DNA of 45,280 bases. Source: Lactonifactor sp. BIOML-A5. Lineage in GTDB: Bacteria > Bacillota > Clostridia > Lachnospirales > Lachnospiraceae. The notes beneath the pieces were generated by a model. That model ran no database searches. It saw only the letters and a program-made list of their open reading frames with translations, and was not told the DNA's origin. This document shows, piece after piece, positions 38,247-45,280 of the stretch (within the stretch, counting starts at the first letter, position 1; each line of letters starts with the position of its first letter). Position numbers and translations under genes: made by a program. The DNA lies in NCBI RefSeq assembly GCF_009677585.1, contig NZ_WKYV01000022.1, forward strand, positions 69,503 to 114,782, in the 5' to 3' direction.

Positions 38247-39098
38247 TCAGGACTGCTTTTTCCGCCTCCAAAATACAAAAATCATTCCTGCGGTCAGTAG
38301 AGACACAAGCAAAATCATGCCTCCGATTATAAATTCATATCCCCTTTGGGATTTGCCCGGAGCATATTCTTCAACCTCTGAAGTTGGAATGGATTCTCTC
38401 TCTAACACAGGCAAATCCGGATTCACAGGATCCGTAATACAGATCCATCCCTTAACCCCCGGCAGATAATCCGAATATCCCCACAGGCTGCCTGCATCAT
38501 CTCTGTAAGTCTCCTGAATGTTCCAGTCCCCTGCCTCCTCCTGCACCCACCACTCCTGCTTATATTCTGAGCCCGGATACTGCCAGAAGTATAACGTCTG
38601 ATGAGCCGCCTGATATCCGTCGAGCTCGCCTTCATATTTCTGGAATTGTTTCCCGTACTCCTCCCGAAATGACATTTCATCATATCTTACTAAAAGATCT
38701 TCCATCTTCACCCAGCCTAAATGATCTCCTGCATAAAATTGCGTCTTGGCAGTATCGTTGCCCTGTACATCGTACAGCAGGCTGCCCCACTTGTCCCCCT
38801 TTTTATCTGTATACATATGAATCACACAAAAGACAGAGCCGTTTTCCATCTTTATTACCGGTTCTTCCGCCTCCGGTTCTTCATATATATCTGCTGTTCC
38901 TCCGCTGCCGTTTGCTTCAAACATACGGTTTATTGATTTTATCTGACTTCTGTGTTTTCCGTAGAATGAATAGTCGGGTTCTGCTATCGAATCCCCCAGT
39001 AGCCTTCCTCTTTCCATGGAAAGTTCTGAACTAATCCCATTTGCCCTCCTGGTGAAACCTGGAAAACATAAAAAAGGCGCAGGCAAAGTCCACTGCAA
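38247..39098 (-). pseudogene. 5'-damaged gene of a membrane-anchored SH3-like protein
   Basis: From about residue 40 the product looks like a real envelope protein: YSFYGKHRSQIKSINRMFEA, an SH3-like part (IYEEPEAEEPVIKMENGSVF, GWVKMEDLL), a helical/aromatic middle and a C-terminal membrane anchor (FIIGGMILLVSLLTAGMIFV) with RRKKQS. Relatives I know carry a signal peptide. Here the first residues (MQWTLPAPFLCFPGFTRR) are the off-frame reading of another gene's start (39031-39144), and no ribosome site is seen. The natural 5' end appears lost. Confidence 0.6.
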
Positions 39099-39144
39099 AA
39101 TGTGCAGCCGAATAGACAGAAATCCATCTAACTTTCTTCACCAT
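39031..39144 (-). pseudogene. N-terminal fragment of a membrane protein, 37 codons
   Basis: A good ribosome site (GGGAGTGAGG) leads to an ATG at 39144. The peptide MVKKVRWISVYSAAHFAVDF then ACAFFMFSRFH looks like the first membrane helix of a transporter and stops abruptly. The bases continue, in another frame, into the SH3-like gene. The two pieces were probably joined by a deletion. The family of the fragment is not certain. Confidence 0.5.
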
Positions 39145-39255
39145 ACGCCTCACTCCCTTTCCCGTATAGAACCATCCAATTCTATCCTCTAGTCAAAGAG
39201 TGTTCTGTTCTCTCTTTATTGTTGCATCTGTCACTCATTATTTAAGGATTAACAC

Positions 39256-40989
39256 CTAACTAAATGACATCTCATACAAACTGGCATAAAGCCCCCCTTG
39301 TTTTATCAGCTGCTCATGGGTTCCTTCCTCGGCAATTCCGTCGTCCGTGAGAACCAGAATTCTCTCTGCCCTTCGAATGGTAGACAGCCGGTGTGCAATT
39401 ACAAAGGTGGTTCTGTCCTTTGCCAATGACTCCAGGGATTCCTGTACAATCTTTTCACTCTCATTGTCTAAGGCTGAAGTAGCCTCGTCAAAGATCAAAA
39501 TGGGAGGGTTCTTTAGAAACACTCTTGCAATAGAAATCCTCTGCTTTTGTCCCCCGGAAAGCTTGACTCCCCGCTGGCCTATATCCGTATTATAATTTTC
39601 CTCCATATTCATGATAAACTCATGGGCATTGGCAGCTCTTGCCGCCCGAATGACCTCCTCATCTGTTGCGTCCGGTTTCCCATAGCGGATATTTTCCATA
39701 ATGGTACCTGCAAACAGGTAGACATCCTGCTGGACAATGCCGATCTGATTTCTGAGATCCTTCAGCCGGATCTTCCTGATATCTATACCATCAAGGGTGA
39801 CGGACCCCTCCGATACATCATAAAACCTGGGAATCAGGCTGCATAGAGTTGTTTTTCCCGCACCAGAGCTTCCCACCAGCGCCACATACTCCCCTGCCTT
39901 AACCTTAAGATTGACATGCCGGAGGACATCCTCCTGATTTTCTTCATAACGGAAGGTTACGTTAACAAAATCAATATCGCCTCTTACCTTCGCGAGCTCA
40001 GCCGCATCAGGGGCATCTTTAATGTCCGGCGCAATGGCCATAATCTCCAGAAACCGGGAATAGCCGCTGTATCCGTTCTGGAACTGCTCAGTAAATGTAA
40101 TCAGTTTTTTTACCGGATCCGTGAAATTATTTATGTACAACAGAAAGGTAACCAAATCCGCCACCGCCAGCTGCCCTTTTGTGATAAACACCGCGCCTGC
40201 AATCAAAACCCCAATGGTGATCAGCGTTGTAAATGCCCCCATGCCGGAATTATAAGCCCCCATATACTGGTAGCTTTTCTTCTTAGAGTCAACGAACCGC
40301 TCATTTCCCCGGGAAAACTTTTTCATTTCCACACTTTCATTCCCAAAAGACTTCACGACCCTGATTCCAGACAGGCTGTCTTCAATCTGTGTATTGATAT
40401 CCGCTATTCTGGCCCGGTTTTCTCTGAACGCATTCTTCATTTTTTTATTAAAGTAAACAGCATAAATTACCAGGAATGGAACAAAGAAAAATGCTACCCC
40501 TGCCAGTTTGGGATTGATAAACAACAGAATAACAAAGGCCCCTACAAACTTAATCACCGAGATTACCAGATCCTCGGGCCCGTGATGCAGAAGTTCACTG
40601 ATATCAAATAAATCGCTGGTAATCCTGGAGAGCAGATGGCCCACCTTCTGATTGTCATAGAAGGCAAATGACAGCTTCTGGTAATGGCCGAAGATCTCAT
40701 TTCTCATATCCCGCTCTATTTTGGCCCCCATAATGTGGCCGTAGTAAGCGATATAAAAATTACAGAAGGCTTCCACCAAAACCAGAAGTATCATAAAGAT
40801 TCCCAGTTGAATAATCATACGGAAAGCCGCCCGGGCATCCATATAAATCACTTGATTGGTAATATACCTTACCAGAAGCGGTATTACAAGGGTAATCGCC
40901 GCCCCGATAATAGCAAAAAACAAATCCGAAAAAAACAGCCCCTTGTATGGCTTGTAATAAGCCGTCAGTTTCTTCAATATTTTACTCAT
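39256..40989 (-). CDS. ABC exporter, fused membrane and ATPase domains, 577 aa
   Basis: Six membrane helices occupy about residues 15-310. The nucleotide-binding domain (about 335-575) contains Walker A VGSSGAGKTTLCSL, the Q-loop GIVQQDVYLFAGT, the signature VKLSGGQKQRISIA, Walker B PILIFDEATSALD and the switch His in FVIAHRLSTI. The type is a homodimeric or heterodimeric multidrug/lipid exporter (MsbA/LmrA-like), but the substrate cannot be told. No partner gene is adjacent, so a homodimer is likely. Ribosome site AGGAGA. Confidence 0.92.
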   Translation of the reverse strand: MSKILKKLTAYYKPYKGLFFSDLFFAIIGAAITLVIPLLVRYITNQVIYMDARAAFRMIIQLGIFMILLVLVEAFCNFYIAYYGHIMGAKIERDMRNEIFGHYQKLSFAFYDNQKVGHLLSRITSDLFDISELLHHGPEDLVISVIKFVGAFVILLFINPKLAGVAFFFVPFLVIYAVYFNKKMKNAFRENRARIADINTQIEDSLSGIRVVKSFGNESVEMKKFSRGNERFVDSKKKSYQYMGAYNSGMGAFTTLITIGVLIAGAVFITKGQLAVADLVTFLLYINNFTDPVKKLITFTEQFQNGYSGYSRFLEIMAIAPDIKDAPDAAELAKVRGDIDFVNVTFRYEENQEDVLRHVNLKVKAGEYVALVGSSGAGKTTLCSLIPRFYDVSEGSVTLDGIDIRKIRLKDLRNQIGIVQQDVYLFAGTIMENIRYGKPDATDEEVIRAARAANAHEFIMNMEENYNTDIGQRGVKLSGGQKQRISIARVFLKNPPILIFDEATSALDNESEKIVQESLESLAKDRTTFVIAHRLSTIRRAERILVLTDDGIAEEGTHEQLIKQGGLYASLYEMSFS

Positions 40990-41079
40990 AGTATCTCCTT
41001 CTTCTTCCCGCAGCTTACGGTCAGATTCTTTGGCCGCTGACTTTATTCTAGCAAAAAGGCGGGTTTCTTACAAGAAGTT

Positions 41080-42825
41080 CTACACAGGAAAGCTGTCCTG
41101 CAGGCATAACACGCCAAACCCCAGCCTTGGATTTGGCCAGGTCTGCTGTCCCAGTAAATGTTTCGCCCCTCTCCTGAGATATGCTTTCACCTTTTCACCG
41201 TACAGAAAGGGATCATTTTGATTCACAATTCCCCATTCCATCATTAAAGCCGCAGAGCCTGTGACAAAGGGCGTGGCAAAAGAGGTCCCTGTCCTGGAAT
41301 CATAACCGCCCCCTACCGCAGTGGTCTGTATGTCTACTCCGGGAGCCGCCAAGTCCGGCTTTACTGCCCCCACCATCCTGGTATATCCTCTGCCGGAAAA
41401 ATCGGCATAAGACTGATATCTGGAATCATAGGCCCCTACTGATATGACCTTTCCTGCCGTGGACGGGATTGTCAGAGTGGTATAGGGCGAAGGCAGGTAG
41501 AATCTGGTCCCTTCATTCAGGACATTTCCTCCGGGAAGCCACATATGATACTCTCCCTCAATGATTCTCGACGGCTGAAGCCTGAACTCCCAGACTCCGC
41601 TGTCAAGATAAGATTCCCTGGGGATCAGTTCAATGTATATCTCCTGAGAGAGGCTGTAGGGACCCGGTTCCCCATAATACAGCAATATCTCCGTGCTTCC
41701 TATGGTAAAGCGCTGGGGTCCCAGAATCTCCTGAAAAGGACCTACAATCCTGCCGTTTGGATGTACCAGTGCAATCTCCACCTGGTCTACATAAGACTTC
41801 CAAATCTGAATGTTCATGCCAGTCTCATAAGTGCTTACGGCCAGCTGTACATTCTGGACAACTCCTTCTTCCAGAACTCCTGACGTATGCAGCGCACGGT
41901 TTCCCTCATTTCCAGTGCCCACACAGATTACATTTTTTCCCATTCCCGCCGCACTGTCAATATAGGTACTGAGAAGAGAATCCCCGCTGTGGCTGCCGTA
42001 ATTATTCCCAAAGCTAAGATTGAGGGCCACAGGACGACCAAGGGCGGCTCCCTGCCTGATAACATAATCAATCCCCTGCATCAGCTCAGTGGTTCTGGGA
42101 AATCCTTCCGGCCTGGAAGGTCCTAATTTTACTACAATAAGATCACTCTCCGGAGCTACTCCCCGGTAAGCCCCCTGGGATGCACGGCCATTTCCCGCAG
42201 CAATTCCCATAACCCCCGTGCCATGGCCGCTGAGATCCCGGCTGGGAACAATCTCATATCGGGCGGCTGGAGTTTCCTGGCGGAGAGCTTCGTTGATCTG
42301 CTCCTGCGTGTACTCTGTTCCTATGAAATATCCCTCCGGAGGGTTTCCGGGAACACTTTGATCCCAGAGGCTCAGTATCCTTGTGGTTCCATCCGCTCTG
42401 CAAAAATCAGGATGGGCGTAGTCAATTCCCGAATCCACACAGGCCACGATAACGCCTCTTCCCATAAGAGCAGGCCCCAGCGGGGAATTGGAGGTCTGCA
42501 GGGGATTGATGCAGGAAGCCGCTCTTCCCTGATTAACTGCAAAGAATAAACGTTTTGGTTTTCCGATAAAAGTAATCTCCGGCAGCTCGGCCAGACGCTG
42601 GATGTATGCCTCAGGCAGTGTAAGAATGGCATATCCCCCCAGAAGAGGAACTACCTGTACATTCTCCCCGGCTATTCTGCTGATGTCTCCCGTATACTTT
42701 ACAATTAACTCCCAAGTGCTTTCCAATGGGTTATACCCGATTTCCAGATTCGGAGCTTTTTCTCTCTCCTCCGGGGTTGCGTCCAGGGCTAAATTTAGAC
42801 TGTTTTCAAGTTTTTGATTGTTCAT
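41080..42825 (-). CDS. Subtilisin-like serine protease (S8, Csp-like), 581 aa
   Basis: The catalytic triad is complete: Asp131 in VIVACVDSGIDYAHPDF, His201 in DLSGHGTGVMGIAAG and the Ser in RTGTSFATPFVTGSAALM. An inserted beta-rich jelly-roll-like domain lies between the His/Asn region (VGTGNEGNRAL) and the Ser box, as in CspB-type proteases of Clostridia. The N-terminal 95 residues form a pro-domain-like part without a signal peptide. Csp proteases can act in spore germination, but many gut Clostridia carry several such genes of unknown duty. A GGAGG ribosome site precedes the start. Confidence 0.88.
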   Translation of the reverse strand: MNNQKLENSLNLALDATPEEREKAPNLEIGYNPLESTWELIVKYTGDISRIAGENVQVVPLLGGYAILTLPEAYIQRLAELPEITFIGKPKRLFFAVNQGRAASCINPLQTSNSPLGPALMGRGVIVACVDSGIDYAHPDFCRADGTTRILSLWDQSVPGNPPEGYFIGTEYTQEQINEALRQETPAARYEIVPSRDLSGHGTGVMGIAAGNGRASQGAYRGVAPESDLIVVKLGPSRPEGFPRTTELMQGIDYVIRQGAALGRPVALNLSFGNNYGSHSGDSLLSTYIDSAAGMGKNVICVGTGNEGNRALHTSGVLEEGVVQNVQLAVSTYETGMNIQIWKSYVDQVEIALVHPNGRIVGPFQEILGPQRFTIGSTEILLYYGEPGPYSLSQEIYIELIPRESYLDSGVWEFRLQPSRIIEGEYHMWLPGGNVLNEGTRFYLPSPYTTLTIPSTAGKVISVGAYDSRYQSYADFSGRGYTRMVGAVKPDLAAPGVDIQTTAVGGGYDSRTGTSFATPFVTGSAALMMEWGIVNQNDPFLYGEKVKAYLRRGAKHLLGQQTWPNPRLGFGVLCLQDSFPV

Positions 42826-42910
42826 AGTATCCTCCTCATAGTCCTATATCATTGTATGAAGAGTGAAAGGTGATTATTTGATGCTTTGCCGCCCAGTTTT
42901 GCCCCTGCAC

Positions 42911-42952
42911 AAAAAAGGAAGAATACCGGTGCAACAGACCGCATATTCTTCC
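42911..42952 (-). terminator. Terminator of the fhs-FNT unit
   Basis: GGAAGAATA (42917-42925) pairs perfectly with TATTCTTCC (42944-42952), and leftward reading ends in six T (42911-42916). It lies just after the FNT gene stop codon at 42967. Confidence 0.8.
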
Positions 42953-42966
42953 TCTTCCAAAGTCTC

Positions 42967-43734
42967 TTATTTTTCTTTTGCGATTATGTAGTACGGCAAA
43001 GCTACAAATATGGCGCCGCCTATAATATTTCCTATCGTAACCAGCAGTAAATTCAGGCAATACGCTCCCACACTTACAGAAGCAGTTCCAGGATTCAGAA
43101 GGCCTACTCCCATAATACTCATATTGGCTACACTATGCTCACAGCTCGTCACCATGAAAACAAAGATACACCAGAATACCATGATAAGCTTTCCAGACTC
43201 AGACTTCATCTTAATACTGCACCATACTGCCAGACACACCAAAATATTACAAAGGATCCCTCTAGTCAGCATCTGCATTGGCGTAAGTGCCATCTTTGTG
43301 GCAGCTACCCCTGCGAAGTATTCACCCACAGCCCCATTGGGAACTCCTGTCAGCTGAAAAACCAGGACAGAAAGCCAGGAACCTACCAGGTTTCCGATAT
43401 AACAGACAACCCACAGCTTTACTGTCTTTCCCCAGGAAATCATCTTGTTAAAGGAAGCGGAACTCATCACAAAGTTATTGCCTGTAAACAGCTCCGCACC
43501 TGCCGCCACTACTAGACTGAGGGCTGCCGCAAAAGCAATTGACTGGATCATCTTTACATACGGTGACTCAGCAGCGGCCAGGCCAGCTCCCAGTGTAAAT
43601 GTGACAAAACTTCCAAAAGCAATAAACATACCCGCTACCATAGAGGAAACAAAGTATCCCAGCGGATTCTTTTCTAACAATCCTAACTTATTCTTACCGG
43701 CATTGCAAACTGCCGCAAATTCATCTTTAAACAT
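42967..43734 (-). CDS. Formate/nitrite transporter family channel, 255 aa
   Basis: This FNT protein has six membrane helices and the family motifs: the start GYFVSSMVAGMFIAFGSFV, AAGAELFTGNNFVMSS, the channel His in VTSCEHSVANMSIM, and NIIGGAIFVALPYY at the end. FNT pentamers carry formate, nitrite or related small anions. As fhs lies directly upstream on the same strand, formate is the likely substrate, taken up for the folate pathway or released. I chose the ATG at 43734; the one at 43740 sits right next to AGGAGG. Confidence 0.9.
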   Translation of the reverse strand: MFKDEFAAVCNAGKNKLGLLEKNPLGYFVSSMVAGMFIAFGSFVTFTLGAGLAAAESPYVKMIQSIAFAAALSLVVAAGAELFTGNNFVMSSASFNKMISWGKTVKLWVVCYIGNLVGSWLSVLVFQLTGVPNGAVGEYFAGVAATKMALTPMQMLTRGILCNILVCLAVWCSIKMKSESGKLIMVFWCIFVFMVTSCEHSVANMSIMGVGLLNPGTASVSVGAYCLNLLLVTIGNIIGGAIFVALPYYIIAKEK

Positions 43735-43758
43735 ATTCATCCTCCTCTGGAGATAAGA

Positions 43759-43786
43759 GACGGAGGAAAGAATTCTTTCCTCCGTC
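43759..43786. repeat. 28-base perfect palindrome between fhs and the FNT gene
   Basis: Two 14-base arms (gacggaggaaagaa and ttctttcctccgtc) are perfect inverted copies with no loop between them. No T-run follows on the minus strand. It could be an RNA processing or stability hairpin that sets different levels for the two genes, or a weak terminator. Confidence 0.7.
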
Positions 43787-43804
43787 CCAGATCAAATTCT
43801 TTAT

Positions 43805-45280
43805 TTAGAACAATCCGGAAATCTTACCTGTCTCATCTACATCAATCTTCTCTGCCGCCGGTACTTTCGGAAGTCCTGGCATGGTCATGATGTCCCCGGA
43901 TAATGCTACGATGAATCCTGCGCCTGCAGAAATCTTCAGGTTACGGATGGTTACTTCGAATCCCTTGGGCGCTCCCAGCAATTTCTCATTGTCTGAGAAG
44001 CTGTACTGGGTCTTTGCCACACAGATCGGGCATTTGCCGAATCCCAGCTCCATCAGCTGTTTTGCCTGTTTCTTCGCATTCGGAGTTAGTACTACGCCGT
44101 CTCCGTGATATATCTTGGTTACGATTGCATTTAATTTCTCTTCGATGGTCATGTCGTCCGTGTAGGAGAAGGTAAAGTCGTTGGGTTCTTCCACCAGCTT
44201 CACTACCTCTTCTGCCAGCGCCATTCCTCCTTCGCCGCCCTTTGCCCATACTTCGGACAGCGCTACGTTTACGCCTAATTCTTTACATTTTGCCTCTACC
44301 AGATCCAGTTCGGCCTTGGTATCTGTGGGGAATGCGTTTATCGCAACCACACACGGCAGTTTATATACATTTCTGATATTTCCTACGTGCTGCAGAAGAT
44401 TCGGAAGTCCTTTCTCCAGTGCATCCAGATTCTCATTGTTCAGGTCTGCCTTTGCCACTCCTCCGTGATGCTTCAGCGCTCTCACAGTTGCTACCACAAC
44501 CACTGCGTCCGGTTTCAGCCCTGCCATACGGCACTTAATATCCAGGAACTTCTCTGCTCCAAGGTCCGCACCGAAGCCGGCTTCCGTTACTACGTAGTCC
44601 CCTAATTTCAGGGCCATCTTGGTTGCCATTACAGAGTTACAGCCGTGAGCAATGTTGGCAAACGGTCCGCCGTGTACTATGGCTGGTGTATGCTCCAGCG
44701 TCTGTACCAGATTCGGCTTTAAGGCATCCTTCAGCAGTGCGCACATAGCTCCTTCTGCCTTTAAATCTCCCGCCGTTACCGGCTTCTGGTCAAAGGTATA
44801 TCCCACAACGATTCTCGCCAGACGTGCCTTCAGGTCATTGATTCCTGAGGACAGGCACAATACTGCCATAATCTCGGAAGCAACGGTGATGTCGTAGCCG
44901 TCTTCACGGGGCATGCCGTTGGTTCTTCCGCCCAGGCCGTCTGTCACGAAGCGAAGCTGACGGTCATTCATATCTACACAACGTCTCCAGGTTACTCTTC
45001 TCGGGTCAATTCCCAGTTCATTTCCCTGGAAAATATGGTTATCCAGCATAGCGGCCAGAAGATTGTTGGCTGCGCCGATGGCATGCATGTCGCCTGTAAA
45101 ATGCAGGTTGATGTCTTCCATTGGCACTACCTGGGCATATCCGCCGCCGGCAGCTCCTCCCTTTACGCCGAATACAGGTCCCAGAGAAGGCTCACGGAGC
45201 GCAACCATAACGTTTTTGCCAATCTTGCGCATACCGTCTGCCAGACCTACGGTAGTCGTTGTCTTGCCTTCACCGGCCGG
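43805..45280 (-). CDS. fhs: Formate-tetrahydrofolate ligase, 5'-truncated by the window end
   Basis: The first visible codons read [17 protein letters not shown], the ATP-binding loop of FTHFS, so roughly 65 N-terminal residues lie outside the window. Later parts include [79 protein letters not shown] and [12 protein letters not shown]. The enzyme makes 10-formyl-THF from formate, THF and ATP, in one-carbon metabolism and, in acetogens, in the methyl branch of the Wood-Ljungdahl pathway. The FNT channel gene follows in the same direction. Confidence 0.97.
   Translation of the reverse strand, partial: PAGEGKTTTTVGLADGMRKIGKNVMVALREPSLGPVFGVKGGAAGGGYAQVVPMEDINLHFTGDMHAIGAANNLLAAMLDNHIFQGNELGIDPRRVTWRRCVDMNDRQLRFVTDGLGGRTNGMPREDGYDITVASEIMAVLCLSSGINDLKARLARIVVGYTFDQKPVTAGDLKAEGAMCALLKDALKPNLVQTLEHTPAIVHGGPFANIAHGCNSVMATKMALKLGDYVVTEAGFGADLGAEKFLDIKCRMAGLKPDAVVVVATVRALKHHGGVAKADLNNENLDALEKGLPNLLQHVGNIRNVYKLPCVVAINAFPTDTKAELDLVEAKCKELGVNVALSEVWAKGGEGGMALAEEVVKLVEEPNDFTFSYTDDMTIEEKLNAIVTKIYHGDGVVLTPNAKKQAKQLMELGFGKCPICVAKTQYSFSDNEKLLGAPKGFEVTIRNLKISAGAGFIVALSGDIMTMPGLPKVPAAEKIDVDETGKISGLF

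Overview
The window holds an almost complete temperate siphovirus-type prophage (about 204-34679, 34,476 bp) and the chromosome on its right side (34680-45280). The organism looks like a Gram-positive anaerobe of the Clostridia, probably Lachnospiraceae. The supporting signs are AGGAGG-type ribosome sites everywhere, an AT-rich phage against a more GC-rich host, formate-tetrahydrofolate ligase beside a formate/nitrite-type channel, a Csp-like subtilase, and an M23 peptidase of a kind I associate with Lachnospiraceae. The taxonomic guess is inference from gene content.

Prophage layout. The first 203 bases are identical to 34477-34679: the end of the serine integrase gene plus a half att site. 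The left junction therefore reads as an intact attP (184-221, central GT at 202-203) and not as attL, while the right junction is a true attR lying inside a host M23 peptidase gene. From left to right the phage carries: an att-proximal cargo block (0.2-3.2 kb) with a small-membrane-protein/HTH pair, a Panacea-domain gene with a four-helix membrane partner, an unexplained structured stretch, and a short hydrophobic peptide gene overlapped by an antisense RNA; then, all leftward, tail tip, Dit, tape measure, frameshifted tail chaperones, tail tube, neck proteins, HK97-type capsid, protease, portal and TerL (3.2-17 kb). Upstream of TerL in the same direction lie tail-fibre-like genes (17.3-20 kb), an HNH/P-loop fusion and TerS (20.1-21.2 kb), and the lysis genes (21.2-23.1 kb). 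Next come an ArpU-like late regulator and small early genes, a tyrosine recombinase, an HUH Rep protein with an RNase H-like neighbour, and a Bro-type antirepressor (23.2-29.9 kb). The genetic switch sits at 30.8-31.6 kb, with a Cro-like gene leftward, a repressor plus ImmA-like gene rightward, and three operator-like repeats between them. A zinc-ribbon/SHOCT gene and the large serine integrase end the element.

How it fits together. The serine integrase recombines attP with an attB inside the codons for the metal-binding region of a host M23 peptidase, so lysogeny cuts that gene. Early leftward genes are controlled by the Cro/repressor switch. I see no phage polymerase, helicase or primase, and the HUH Rep protein is the only obvious replication initiator. 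The ArpU-like protein probably turns on one long leftward operon that starts with lysis genes and ends at the terminator at 3197-3224.

Host side (34.7-45.3 kb, all leftward): the interrupted M23 peptidase, a small multidrug-export-family membrane protein, a HisC-like and a second class I/II aminotransferase, a decayed locus, an ABC exporter, a subtilase, an FNT channel and the 5'-truncated fhs gene. No rRNA, tRNA, IS element or CRISPR array was recognised by eye.
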